Below are positions 15,370 through 22,357 of a stretch of DNA of 38,041 nt, piece after piece. The translations under genes and the position numbers were made by a program. The first letter of the stretch is position 1. The number at the start of each line of letters is the position of its first letter. Origin of the DNA: Microcaldota archaeon (GTDB taxonomy: Archaea; Micrarchaeota; Micrarchaeia; Micrarchaeales; CABMGC01); NCBI GenBank assembly GCA_027328425.1, contig DAHVUT010000003.1:1-38041 (forward strand), written 5' to 3'. A model generated the notes under the pieces. It was given only the letters and a program-made list of their open reading frames with translations, searched no databases and had not been told where the DNA came from.

Positions 15370-16161
15370 ATGAATAAAATACGTATGGCGAGACGGAGGA
15401 GCAAGGAGAAGCAGCCGAGCAGGGACGACTACAGACTGAAGGAGAAGCTCAAGATAGAGGAGGGCATCTTCGAGCCGCGCACTATGCTCAGGCTTGGCAA
15501 GCTCTTCAATGCAGGCATAATATCGAGCATGGAGTTCATAATAGCCAGGGGGAAAGAGGCGGATGTATATGCGGCGATGGCAGGAAACAAGATTGACTCG
15601 AACGTGGTGGCGCTGAAGATCTTCAGGATAGAGACATCGAACTACCGCAGGCGCATAGCGTACATACACGGCGATCCCCGTTTCGGCAAGGTCAGAGAGA
15701 CAGTGTTTGGAATAGTGGGTGAATGGTGCAAGAAAGAGTATGCTAACCTGCAGCTCGCCAACTCTGGCGGGGTGCACGCACCAAAACCGTATGCGTTCAA
15801 TGGCAACGTGCTCGCGATGGAGTTCGTGGGCATTGGCGGCAGACCTTCCGCGAGGCTACGCGAAACAGAATTGGGCAATCCTGAATCCACTTTGCACACC
15901 ATAATTGGAAATGTAAGAAAACTGCTTGGAGCAGGGCTTGTACATGCGGACCTTAGCGAATACAATGTGCTGATGAAGGGCGATGTGCCGTACATGATCG
16001 ACTTCGGCCAGGCGGTAAGCGTGGAGCATCCGAATGCGACGGATCTGCTGCACAGGGACGTGGCGAACATAACAGCATTCTTCAACAAAAGATATGCGCT
16101 TGGGGTAGACGCCGAAATGGTGTTCGAGGAGGTAAGGAAGCTTAGCGAGTTCACCGCGTAA
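15370..16161 (+). CDS. rio1: RIO1-type serine protein kinase
   Basis: RIO1 kinases act in late small-subunit ribosome maturation in archaea and eukaryotes. The 263-residue protein has the RIO flexible-loop region around residues 60-66, the ATP-binding lysine in VALKIFR (K83), the catalytic loop VHADLSEYNV (with HADLSEYN at 192-199) and the metal-binding IDFGQAV (D211). The N-terminus is basic (MARRRSKEK). ATGs at 15370 and 15385 are both possible; earlier starts would run into the XPF gene. The neighbourhood of aIF1A and aIF2-beta fits a role in translation. Confidence 0.93.
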   Translation: MNKIRMARRRSKEKQPSRDDYRLKEKLKIEEGIFEPRTMLRLGKLFNAGIISSMEFIIARGKEADVYAAMAGNKIDSNVVALKIFRIETSNYRRRIAYIHGDPRFGKVRETVFGIVGEWCKKEYANLQLANSGGVHAPKPYAFNGNVLAMEFVGIGGRPSARLRETELGNPESTLHTIIGNVRKLLGAGLVHADLSEYNVLMKGDVPYMIDFGQAVSVEHPNATDLLHRDVANITAFFNKRYALGVDAEMVFEEVRKLSEFTA

Positions 16162-16164
16162 TGG

Positions 16165-16500
16165 CTACATCGGGACAGTTATGCCGCGTGCAGTAAGCCT
16201 GTCCCTGTCGCCTATACTATACCGCCACACTATGTCGCCGCGCTCGTTGCTCTGCACTATCCAGGGTTTGATGAGCACAATATCCTTCTCCTTTATCCAG
16301 AACCTCCTCCTGAGCCTGCCGGGTATCGCGCAGACGCGCTCGAAGTTGTCGGCGCACCTGATCTTGAAGAGAGACGCACCCTGCACGTGCACCACAACAC
16401 CCACTATCTCTCCAGGCTGCGGCATGCGGAGCGCATACTGCTCACTCACGCCGCGAACGTGCCCACGCCTCCCAGGATTGTTCTTTCTCCTAAACGCCAT
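16165..16500 (-). CDS. eif1a: translation initiation factor aIF1A
   Basis: aIF1A binds the small-subunit A site during initiation. The 111-residue protein shows the expected OB-fold: PGEIVGVVVHVQGASLFKIRC, then RVCAIPGRLRRRFWIKEKDIVLIKPW, with a basic N-terminal tail (RRKNNPGRRGHVRG). Length and motif order are normal. It follows aIF2-beta by 1 nt on the same strand, forming a two-gene initiation-factor operon, and converges with RIO1. Confidence 0.95.
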   Translation of the reverse strand: MAFRRKNNPGRRGHVRGVSEQYALRMPQPGEIVGVVVHVQGASLFKIRCADNFERVCAIPGRLRRRFWIKEKDIVLIKPWIVQSNERGDIVWRYSIGDRDRLTARGITVPM

Positions 16501-16501
16501 A

Positions 16502-16921
16502 TCATGACCTCTTTATGGTGTACCTGGCGCCGCACGCCTCGCAAACGAGCGTTACATAGCCTCTGGACGTCTCCTCGATATGCGTGTCTGGTTTGTGGCA
16601 CTCCCTGCACACCACATACACTTCGAAATACTTCTTTATGCGCTCGTTCAGCACCTGCTGTTGCACCCTTGCATTTATGGTGAGCTTCTGATCGTCGGTG
16701 CTCGCTGGCGCAGCGAACTCCTTGCTCAGGTACTTAGCTATGTCGGCCGGATTCCGCCTCGCCACATCTGCTATCTGAGAGAAGTTCCTAAGTATAGTCT
16801 TGCTGCCCTGTACTATGGAATCTACCTGGGGTATCTTGAAATCCACGTTCTCATTCGCGAGCTCCGGAACCGAGGCAAATGCCCTGTCCAGCAGCCGCTC
16901 GTAGTCGTAACCCTGTGGCAT
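16502..16921 (-). CDS. eif2b: translation initiation factor aIF2 beta subunit
   Basis: aIF2-beta is part of the heterotrimer that brings initiator tRNA to the ribosome. The 139-residue protein has the central domain with RNFSQIADVARRNPADIAKYL and ending RVQQQVLNERIKKYF, then the C-terminal C4 zinc ribbon (CREC near 109-112 and CEAC near 129-132). The length is typical for archaea. It is upstream of and coupled to aIF1A. The opposite upstream flank holds the SRP RNA promoter. Confidence 0.95.
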   Translation of the reverse strand: MPQGYDYERLLDRAFASVPELANENVDFKIPQVDSIVQGSKTILRNFSQIADVARRNPADIAKYLSKEFAAPASTDDQKLTINARVQQQVLNERIKKYFEVYVVCRECHKPDTHIEETSRGYVTLVCEACGARYTIKRS

Positions 16922-16973
16922 GTGGCAGTATTAGCTTAGCAGGTTAATAAAGGCATTCGAAGCCAAGGCTCCC

Positions 16974-16985
16974 TTTCTTAAACCC
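16974..16985 (+). promoter_or_regulatory. TATA-like box for SRP RNA
   Basis: CTTTCTTAAACC lies about 25 nt ahead of position 17005, where the outer helix of the SRP RNA begins. A second AT-run (CTATTATATA, 16994-17003) is nearer but would place the start inside that helix. Confidence 0.45.
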
Positions 16986-17004
16986 TTTTCGCCCTATTAT
17001 ATAC

Positions 17005-17267
17005 GCAGCAGGAAGGCGGGAAGCTAGGGGTTTCCCTTGCCGCAAATCCCCTTCAGGCGGGCCGCATGCCTGCAGAGTCGCATGCACATGCGCACGACCT
17101 ACACCGAAGCGTCGATGTCCTGCCTACAGTGGCGGTATTATATACGAACCGGGCCAGGCCGGAAGGAGCAACCCTAAATATATGGCACTGTGCTCTGTAG
17201 ATACGGGGCGGAGCGGAGGCGCAGACAACCGTGCACATTTGCGCGCGGCAAAGAGGGCTCCTGCTGC
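17005..17267 (+). ncRNA. ffs: signal recognition particle RNA (7S/SRP RNA)
   Basis: The RNA carries the SRP54-binding helix 8 signature GCCAGGCCGGAAGGAGCAAC (17153-17172), with the universally conserved asymmetric loop. The ends pair over 9 bp (17005-17013 with 17259-17267), which is helix 1 of archaeal SRP RNA. The 5' region GCUAGGGGUUU with its partner AAAUCCCCU (about 17024-17052) looks like the Alu domain. CTGCAGAG (17070-17077) pairs with CTCTGTAG (17193-17200) as part of helix 5. At about 263 nt it is a little short for archaea (around 300). It guides ribosomes making membrane proteins to the membrane together with SRP54 and SRP19. The ends are inferred from pairing. Confidence 0.87.
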
Positions 17268-17278
17268 ATGATGATAGC

Positions 17279-18157
17279 ATGTACAAACCCATAGAGGGCA
17301 AACTTGTGCAGTTTATGACCAGCGACGGCCTCGAGCTGGAGGGCTTCCTTGTTGCGCCTAAGAAGAAGACACGCAAGTGCATCATATTCCTGCACGGCAT
17401 GGAGGGCAACTTCCACGAGAGCCCGATGCCTATCGTCATAGCCGAGCACGCCAAGAAAGCGGGAGTTGCGCTGTTCTCCATGGACACTAGAGGCCATGAC
17501 GCGCTTGCCAACATAACACGCGTGGTCAACGGGAAACAAGGCAGCCACGCAGGCGGCACTACAGTAGAAAGATTTGAGGATTCGCCACTCGACATAGATG
17601 CAGCGATAGCAGCACTCAGAGGCATGGGCTTCAAACGCTTTGTGCTCTGCGGGCACAGTACCGGGTGCCAGAAGGCAGCCTACTACCAGTACGCAAGAAA
17701 AAGCAAGAGTGTATCTGGCATAGTTCTGCTCGCTCCTGTAAGCGACTACGAGGATGAGATGAATGCGCTCAGGGGTGAGTTCGATAAGAAGGTAAGGATT
17801 GCCAGGAGGCTGGCCGCCGGCGGCTCTGGGGACGCCCCATTCACAGAGCTGAACATGCACTACTCGCCGAACAGGTTTCTCTCTGTTGCCGACCTTAAGA
17901 ACGTTGAGGCCAGGCTCTTCGACTATGAAGGCAAGTTATCTGAGTTCAGGAGCATAACAGTGCCAATCTTTGCACTCTTTGGCACAAAGGACCAGTATGC
18001 GCACACGCACGTTTCGCGCTACATAGAGCGCATGCGAAGCACAACTGGGAGCAAACTGTTCGAGGGGCTTATTCTCAACGGTGCGAACCATGGTTTCGAT
18101 GGCGAGGAAACCAAGGTAGCGCGAGAGGTATGCAAATTCGCAGCCGCATGTAAATAG
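17279..18157 (+). CDS. alpha/beta hydrolase
   Basis: This 292-residue cytosolic protein has the alpha/beta-hydrolase fold: IIFLHGMEGNFHESP (oxyanion region, about residues 38-52), FSMDTRGHD (about 75-83), the nucleophile elbow LCGHSTGC with serine near 124, FALFGTKDQY (acid region, aspartate near 240) and a final histidine in GANHGFDG near 275. The substrate cannot be assigned; related enzymes include esterases and UPF0227-like lipases. I choose the ATG at 17279 because upstream codons would lie inside the SRP RNA. It stands alone between the SRP RNA and tRNA-Ser. Confidence 0.82.
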   Translation: MYKPIEGKLVQFMTSDGLELEGFLVAPKKKTRKCIIFLHGMEGNFHESPMPIVIAEHAKKAGVALFSMDTRGHDALANITRVVNGKQGSHAGGTTVERFEDSPLDIDAAIAALRGMGFKRFVLCGHSTGCQKAAYYQYARKSKSVSGIVLLAPVSDYEDEMNALRGEFDKKVRIARRLAAGGSGDAPFTELNMHYSPNRFLSVADLKNVEARLFDYEGKLSEFRSITVPIFALFGTKDQYAHTHVSRYIERMRSTTGSKLFEGLILNGANHGFDGEETKVAREVCKFAAACK

Positions 18158-18194
18158 CTTAGACTTTTATTCTGTGCCGTGCTATGCTTATCGC

Positions 18195-18280
18195 GCTGGG
18201 TTCGCCTAGTGGCAGGGCGGCAGCCTGCTAAGCTGTTTGGCTAGAAATGGCCTTCGCGAGTTCGATTCTCGCACCCAGCG
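18195..18280 (+). tRNA. tRNA-Ser(GCU)
   Basis: The 86-nt sequence folds as a type II tRNA with acceptor stem GCUGGGU/ACCCAGC and G73, anticodon stem GCAGC/GCUGU, loop CUGCUAA with anticodon GCU, a long variable arm (about UUUGGCUAGAAAUGGCCUU) and T-arm GCGAG-UUCGAUU-CUCGC. No CCA is encoded. Its 3' end is duplicated 1.2 kb downstream, marking it as an integration site. Confidence 0.95.
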
Positions 18281-18283
18281 TTT
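18269..18283 (+). repeat. attL-like repeat at the tRNA-Ser 3' end
   Basis: TCGCACCCAGCGTTT covers the tRNA 3' terminus and the next 3 nt. It recurs identically at 19454-19468, as expected for the core site of a tRNA-directed integration. Confidence 0.75.
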
Positions 18284-18294
18284 CCACTTAAAAT

Positions 18295-18321
18295 ACGACG
18301 ACAGATTTGCTTTGTCGTCGT
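18295..18321. repeat. perfect 9-bp hairpin just inside the islet
   Basis: ACGACGACA and TGTCGTCGT form a perfect inverted repeat with a 9-nt loop, 15 nt past the tRNA. It could terminate tRNA transcription or be a recombinase arm site. Confidence 0.6.
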
Positions 18322-18432
18322 GTACAGAAGCAAACACAAAACCAATTTTTCAAAGTAACAATATCCTTTGTATAATTTGCAAATTTCACAAACACGTAAA
18401 TAGACAGAAACGCATAAGATGCATGTGAGAAA

Positions 18433-18861
18433 ATGACGAGAGAATTCGCGAGACCTGTCTCTACAGCAAAAATATTGTCTGCGGAACACTTTTATGAGGT
18501 GCCAAGAGAGCTTCAAAACGAAGCAAAAGATTGGGCTAGGGGCCAGATATGCTCTGGGCTTGACGCTTATACACGCATTGAGTCGCGGAGAGGCACGCAT
18601 GCGGGGCTCTATGTGGTTTCCGAGGCTACGGAATTTGTAGACGACTTTGTTAGAAACAGACTGATGGGTTATGAGGCTCAGGTTGGAAGAGAGGTGGCTA
18701 AATACGGTGATCTCTCCGAAGAGACAGAAAAAGATCTGCCCAGGCTGCGCGCAATTGAAATAATGATGAAATCCCATTATACAGGTCTATTTTCCGATAT
18801 CATGGAAAAGGAGATAAATGACAAGACCCTTGCTCAGATAAGACGCGACAGAGGAGTCTAG
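18433..18861 (+). CDS. islet hypothetical protein
   Basis: This 142-residue soluble protein is not recognised. It is rich in charged helices (PRELQNEAKDWARGQI; EVAKYGDLSEETEKDLPRLR) with no signal peptide, transmembrane segment, zinc ligands or nucleotide motif. It is the only ORF between the tRNA and the toxin-antitoxin pair, on the opposite strand to that pair, and a hairpin overlaps its stop codon. Because it sits in the AT-rich islet it is probably part of the mobile cargo; a function such as recombination or defence would be speculation. Confidence 0.6.
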   Translation: MTREFARPVSTAKILSAEHFYEVPRELQNEAKDWARGQICSGLDAYTRIESRRGTHAGLYVVSEATEFVDDFVRNRLMGYEAQVGREVAKYGDLSEETEKDLPRLRAIEIMMKSHYTGLFSDIMEKEINDKTLAQIRRDRGV

Positions 18862-18877
18862 AAACGCAGCTTTCTAG
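18858..18877 (+). terminator. hairpin at the stop of the islet ORF
   Basis: CTAGAAA and TTTCTAG form a perfect 7-bp stem with a 6-nt loop that begins at the stop codon. It is well placed to end this transcript and that of the converging hicA. Confidence 0.5.
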
Positions 18878-18887
18878 CGTACCATAA

Positions 18888-18912
18888 GATATCGTTCCAG
18901 AGCCGAACTTTT
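18888..18912. repeat. imperfect direct repeat, copy 1 (flanks HicBA)
   Basis: A 25-nt sequence starting GATATCG and ending CCGAACTTTT recurs at 19419-19443 with 22 of 25 identities. The two copies bracket the hicBA pair exactly, and copy 1 overlaps the last 2 nt of hicA. Confidence 0.7.
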
Positions 18913-19138
18913 AGCCCAGTAGTTTTATGAACTCTTCTGGCGTCAACCCTACTTCTCTAACTATAGCTCTCAAAGTGCCTCTCGGCACTTCTTTCCTATT
19001 TGGAACAACAGCCCTCCTATGAGGCGGCCGGATGTTTCTGAGTATTATATGGCTGCCAGACTGATGGTCAAATACATAGCCTATTTTCGAAAGGACCTTT
19101 ACAATCTCAACCGTGGACAATAAGGGAAGTTTAAGCAT
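18911..19138 (-). CDS. hicA: HicA-family toxin
   Basis: HicA toxins are small mRNA interferases with a double-stranded-RNA-binding-like fold. This 75-residue protein has the family signature: EIVKVLSKIGYVFDHQSGSHIILRN with the catalytic histidine at residue 30, a basic middle, VVPNRKEVPRGTLRAIVREVGLTPEEFIKLL at the C-terminus. It overlaps the end of the hicB gene by 8 nt, so the order is antitoxin then toxin, and translation is coupled. It would act in the cytoplasm and be neutralised by HicB. Confidence 0.92.
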   Translation of the reverse strand: MLKLPLLSTVEIVKVLSKIGYVFDHQSGSHIILRNIRPPHRRAVVPNRKEVPRGTLRAIVREVGLTPEEFIKLLG

Positions 19139-19349
19139 TAACCACCACCACTTCTTCTTTTATGGAAGGCGGTGTGGGCTCTTTGTGCTTCTTCAAGCTT
19201 GCAAGATAGCCTGCTATCGCGTCTTTAACATTCTTGAGAGCTTCCTTTCTGCTCTTTCCGTCAGATATGCAGCCCGGCAAGTCAGGCACAGATGCTATGA
19301 ATGCGCCATCCTCATCCTGCTCTATTGAGACTCTGTAATATCTCTTCAT
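19131..19349 (-). CDS. hicB: HicB-family antitoxin
   Basis: This 72-residue protein is the partner of HicA. The partial RNase H-like HicB domain is clear: YYRVSIEQDEDGAFIASVPDLPGC, then SRKEALKNVKDAIAGYL. The C-terminus is a short charged tail without an obvious HTH or ribbon-helix-helix domain, so it may not repress its own promoter by itself. A TATA-like box lies about 25 nt upstream of the ATG, suggesting a leaderless hicBA mRNA. Confidence 0.92.
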   Translation of the reverse strand: MKRYYRVSIEQDEDGAFIASVPDLPGCISDGKSRKEALKNVKDAIAGYLASLKKHKEPTPPSIKEEVVVVNA

Positions 19350-19367
19350 AAATGACTTTTAGGCGTT

Positions 19368-19378
19368 AAGATATTTAA
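19368..19378 (-). promoter_or_regulatory. TATA-like box for hicBA
   Basis: The minus strand reads GGCTTAAATATC, centred about 25 nt before the hicB ATG. Leaderless expression of the operon is expected. Confidence 0.55.
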
Positions 19379-19418
19379 GCCTCTTGGTAGGGTCAATCTA
19401 TATCTCCCGCTATTACAT

Positions 19419-19443
19419 GATATCGCTCTAGAACCGAACTTTT
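19419..19443. repeat. imperfect direct repeat, copy 2 (flanks HicBA)
   Basis: This is the second copy of the 25-nt repeat at 18888-18912, with three substitutions. It lies between the hicBA promoter and the attR-like repeat. Confidence 0.7.
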
Positions 19444-19453
19444 CCTGTAACCT

Positions 19454-19468
19454 TCGCACCCAGCGTTT
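19454..19468 (+). repeat. attR-like copy of the tRNA-Ser 3' end
   Basis: TCGCACCCAGCGTTT is identical to 18269-18283. No other tRNA portion is present here, so this is a duplicated attachment core rather than a second tRNA gene. Confidence 0.75.
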
Positions 19469-19507
19469 TCCTCTTGCCGGCAGGAATACCTGAGCGTTGC
19501 GTAGGCA

Positions 19508-19516
19508 TTATAAATA
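19508..19516 (+). promoter_or_regulatory. TATA-like box for the surface protein
   Basis: TTATAAATA is centred about 36 nt upstream of the ATG at 19548, which predicts a leader of about 10 nt. Confidence 0.55.
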
Positions 19517-19547
19517 ATCAGGTTATAATAGTGTAACGAGTGGGCAA

Positions 19548-21092
19548 ATGGCAGGCAAAGCGATAGTGGCAGGGATTATAATAGCAATAATAGCTGTGAT
19601 AGCGGCAGCGTGGTACTTGACATCAGCCTCCTTGTACAGCACAGGCGGCATGGTAGCTCTGCAGCTTACAGACCCGCCCCAGGTTCCCTCTGGCACGCAG
19701 GCTCTCATGATAGACTATTCCTCGTTGCAGGTGCATCTCGCCAACACAAACAACGCATCCGGCTGGATCCAGGCGAATGGTTCAGGTAGCATCAACCTGC
19801 TCAAACTACTCAACGTCAGCCAGACCATAGGCACAGCTGCTATGCCTGCAAACGCAACCATCAACCTTGTCAGGTTCAACGTCACCTCAGCGAGCATAAC
19901 TATAAACGGCACAGCGTACAACGTCACTGTGCCAAGCAGCCAGATAACGGCGCACATGAACGGCGGCGCAACGCTGGGCAGCAACTCTAGCATACTTCTC
20001 GAACTGTCGCCTGTAGTGGCCAGCATAATAACCAATACGAGCACAGTGTTCGTGATGGTTCCATCGCTGAAGGGAGTCGTGGTGGCCGGCGCAAGCAACT
20101 CGACAACACTCAGTCTCGGCGCCAGGGTCGCGCTCACCGAAAGGCACAGGATAGAGCTCGAAGCTGCGGCTGCTAACATAAGCATAACAGGCGCTTCGCT
20201 GTCGGTATCTCCAGACAACGTAACCCGGCTCTCCGTAACTGTCAAGAACAACGTCAACAGGAGCGTCGTGCTCAGGAACGTGGCGCTCTTCGGCAATGAG
20301 AGCGTGAAGCTCAACCTGACAGCACTCCGCAACAGGGAGGTGCAGCTTACACAGGCGATGACGTCACGCATGTACAATTTCTGCCTGCAACTGAACCAAA
20401 GCAGCGGATTCAACGTGTCCAGCGTAGTAAACAACACAAGCGTGCGCCTTCCCGAAGGCGAGAATACGGGCAATTATACAAACGTCAGGATAGAAGACAT
20501 GAATGGCGTGATGATCAGGGCCAACGGCAATGGGAGCGCATCGGGAACCATGATGCACGTCAGGCCCCAGATCTTCTCCGAGATTGAGATCAATACATCA
20601 GTGGGCGACCAGTCTAACGCATCATCTGACAACGGCAACCTACTCATACGCACACGTACTGGCGGAGAGGCAAACACATCCAACCAATTCGGATCCGAAA
20701 GCGATGCACTTGATATAGCCGAGCATGCAGGAATAACACTAAACGCCTCAGTGTGCAACAGCCTCAACGCGTCCACGATAACGTCGCGCATAAACGATGA
20801 GTTCGCAAACATGACACAGCAGTTTGAGAATGAGCAGCATAATTACAGGATGGCAGTATTCCTAGTGCAGAGCAACGGTACGCTGTATATGCCTTCTGGC
20901 GAGGCAGAGTTTGAGGGACAGGGCATGAACCTGAGCGCAGGGCAATCGGCCACGCTGAGCTTCAACGGCGTGATACAGATGGGCCAGGGGCACATCGTAC
21001 TCGCCCCGATAGCATCCGACAACTACAAGGTAACGGTGCAAGGACGGGAGGGCACCTACGCTGCACTGAACGCCTCTGCTACAAGCTCCTGA
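19548..21092 (+). CDS. membrane-anchored DUF4382-type surface protein
   Basis: This 514-residue protein has an N-terminal transmembrane anchor or uncleaved signal (about residues 4-28) and a large extracellular region. Residues about 35-190 match the DUF4382 pattern: MVALQLTDPPQVPSGTQALM, VHLAN, SGWIQANGSGSINLLKL, MPANATINLVRFNVTSASI. Several dozen N-x-S/T sequons suggest heavy N-glycosylation outside the cell. The remainder is Asn/Ser/Thr-rich without a recognised domain, with a beta-rich end. A role in the cell envelope or adhesion is likely. It starts just outside the tRNA-Ser islet. Confidence 0.75.
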   Translation: MAGKAIVAGIIIAIIAVIAAAWYLTSASLYSTGGMVALQLTDPPQVPSGTQALMIDYSSLQVHLANTNNASGWIQANGSGSINLLKLLNVSQTIGTAAMPANATINLVRFNVTSASITINGTAYNVTVPSSQITAHMNGGATLGSNSSILLELSPVVASIITNTSTVFVMVPSLKGVVVAGASNSTTLSLGARVALTERHRIELEAAAANISITGASLSVSPDNVTRLSVTVKNNVNRSVVLRNVALFGNESVKLNLTALRNREVQLTQAMTSRMYNFCLQLNQSSGFNVSSVVNNTSVRLPEGENTGNYTNVRIEDMNGVMIRANGNGSASGTMMHVRPQIFSEIEINTSVGDQSNASSDNGNLLIRTRTGGEANTSNQFGSESDALDIAEHAGITLNASVCNSLNASTITSRINDEFANMTQQFENEQHNYRMAVFLVQSNGTLYMPSGEAEFEGQGMNLSAGQSATLSFNGVIQMGQGHIVLAPIASDNYKVTVQGREGTYAALNASATSS

Positions 21093-21165
21093 CTGCGAGT
21101 GCAGCAGTGCTCGTTAGCAAAAGTAATTCCAGAATCGCCCTGTTATCGCGCCCAGTCGCACTGCA

Positions 21166-21498
21166 TTATGGCTGATTCTGTCTGGCACGCAGATTTACAA
21201 TGAGCGATTGCACAAAGTCAATCCTGCCTGTGAACCTTATCACGCTCTGGCTGTCAACGCCTTTGGCTTCGAGCCTGGCGTTCAACGCCGGGGGGCATAC
21301 ATCGCTGTCAATTACCTTCTTCCCGAGAATCGCTACAAACACATTCGGATAATCTTTTGCGATTGCTTCCCTGTTTTCTTCGAACCACCTGCTGTCCTGG
21401 GCCAAAGTCCTAAGCACCCTAAACTCTTTTGCAAGTATTCCTGCCATATGCATCTCCAATAGCTCGTTTAGTCCCTCCTGGCGAAATGCGCCCTGCAA
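21166..21498 (-). CDS. DUF5678-like small protein
   Basis: This protein of up to 110 residues contains WFEENREAIAKDYPNVFVAILGKKVIDSD, which resembles the short DUF5678 domain of unknown function (W-x3-N-x-E, then Y-x-N-x-x-V-A-I and a K-V-I strand). The reading frame begins at a TTG (21498); internal ATGs at about 21454 and 21448 are alternatives, the last preceded by GGAG. It lies 22 nt after the beta-rich gene on the same strand and is probably co-transcribed with it. It is soluble and cytoplasmic. Confidence 0.6.
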   Translation of the reverse strand: MQGAFRQEGLNELLEMHMAGILAKEFRVLRTLAQDSRWFEENREAIAKDYPNVFVAILGKKVIDSDVCPPALNARLEAKGVDSQSVIRFTGRIDFVQSLIVNLRARQNQP

Positions 21499-21520
21499 GG
21501 CTGCAAAATAGTGCCTTCGC

Positions 21521-22249
21521 TCAAAGAAGGATTGTCTTCTTTATCTCGTTCCGTTCTATGCGTATATCGCGCCTGCTGTCGCTGAGCACATACGCCACTT
21601 CAGCTTCCACACGATATGCTAAAATGCCACGGCTTGCCCTGAGCTCTTTAGTCACCACAGTACCAGCGTACAGGCGGCGCGTAGTGCTAACAAACGGTGA
21701 GATTATGTTGCCGTTCGGTACCTCTATGTTGCCATGGCTCGCATATATCTTAAGTTTTACATTTAATTCAGGCCCTTCTACGATTATCGGTGCCTCTTCG
21801 GCGTATTTGTTCGGTTCTGATGCGTGCGCATACAATATGCCTGCAGATGTCTTGCCTTTTGATTTGTAGCCTCCGTTATAGGTCACTATTTTGCCTTTTG
21901 CCAACACGTCGGCCTCACCATACACGGTATTTACTGCATTTATGTCTTTGACAACAGCGTTCCCGCCAATCACTACGTCGCTTGCGTTTACGCATCCCGC
22001 TCTGAACTCATTCTTTATAAGCACAACGCCTTCTGCGCTCACGCTAGCGCGCTCAGCCTCCGTCTGCCTTCTTGCGCCAATCAGACTCCCATTGACAGCT
22101 ACACTCGAGTCAAACGTCGTGTCTTCTGAGAGTACCATATCATTGTCGTATATGGTAAAAGCAGGCACCCTGACTCTATCCTCATTCAGTGTGTTTGCAA
22201 ATTCAGCCCAGTCCTCTTTCAGCCTATTGATTTGTTTGACTCCAGGCAT
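21521..22249 (-). CDS. beta-rich, possibly polymer-forming protein
   Basis: This 242-residue protein has no signal peptide. Its middle (about residues 40-190) is a run of short alternating hydrophobic strands with turns (ASVSAEGVVLIKNEF, AGCVNASDVVIGGNAVVKDI, NTVYGEADVLAKGKIVTYN), the pattern of a right-handed beta-helix as in bactofilins or FapA-type proteins. N-terminal helices precede it. A filament or scaffold role is possible but not shown. A TATA-like run (TTTATTAAC, about 22272-22280) suits a leaderless start at 22249. The DUF5678-like gene follows. Confidence 0.6.
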   Translation of the reverse strand: MPGVKQINRLKEDWAEFANTLNEDRVRVPAFTIYDNDMVLSEDTTFDSSVAVNGSLIGARRQTEAERASVSAEGVVLIKNEFRAGCVNASDVVIGGNAVVKDINAVNTVYGEADVLAKGKIVTYNGGYKSKGKTSAGILYAHASEPNKYAEEAPIIVEGPELNVKLKIYASHGNIEVPNGNIISPFVSTTRRLYAGTVVTKELRASRGILAYRVEAEVAYVLSDSRRDIRIERNEIKKTILL

Positions 22250-22326
22250 ATGCTAGCTTATGTTTTAGGATTGTTAATAAACATTGCGTACATTGTTAAC
22301 GCTGCCCAACACAGCAGGAGCTAACT

Positions 22327-22349
22327 CACTTTCCACAGTAGGAAAAGTG
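22327..22349 (-). terminator. hairpin after the TRAM gene
   Basis: CACTTTCC and GGAAAAGTG form a stem of about 8 bp with one bulge and a 6-nt loop, 9 nt beyond the TRAM stop. It is likely the TRAM gene terminator. Confidence 0.45.
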
Positions 22350-22357
22350 CTTTGTAC

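Larger units (their letters stand above)
18284..19468. mobile_element. tRNA-Ser-associated islet with HicBA
   Basis: The 1.2-kb segment between the tRNA and the 15-bp copy of its 3' end is visibly more AT-rich than the flanks. It carries an orphan ORF and a HicBA toxin-antitoxin pair and has no integrase or transposase. It looks like the remnant of a larger integrated element, or a satellite that relied on an integrase elsewhere. The boundaries follow the direct repeat; an excised circle has not been shown. Confidence 0.65.

Noticed and set aside
17268-17281. Box C-like ATGATGA near the hydrolase start as a C/D sRNA
   Set aside because: No box D or closing stem is found at the needed distance, and the region is the start of a coding gene.
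19447-19475. Second, partial tRNA-Ser gene
   Set aside because: Only the last 15 nt of the tRNA 3' region are repeated; this is an attachment-site copy.
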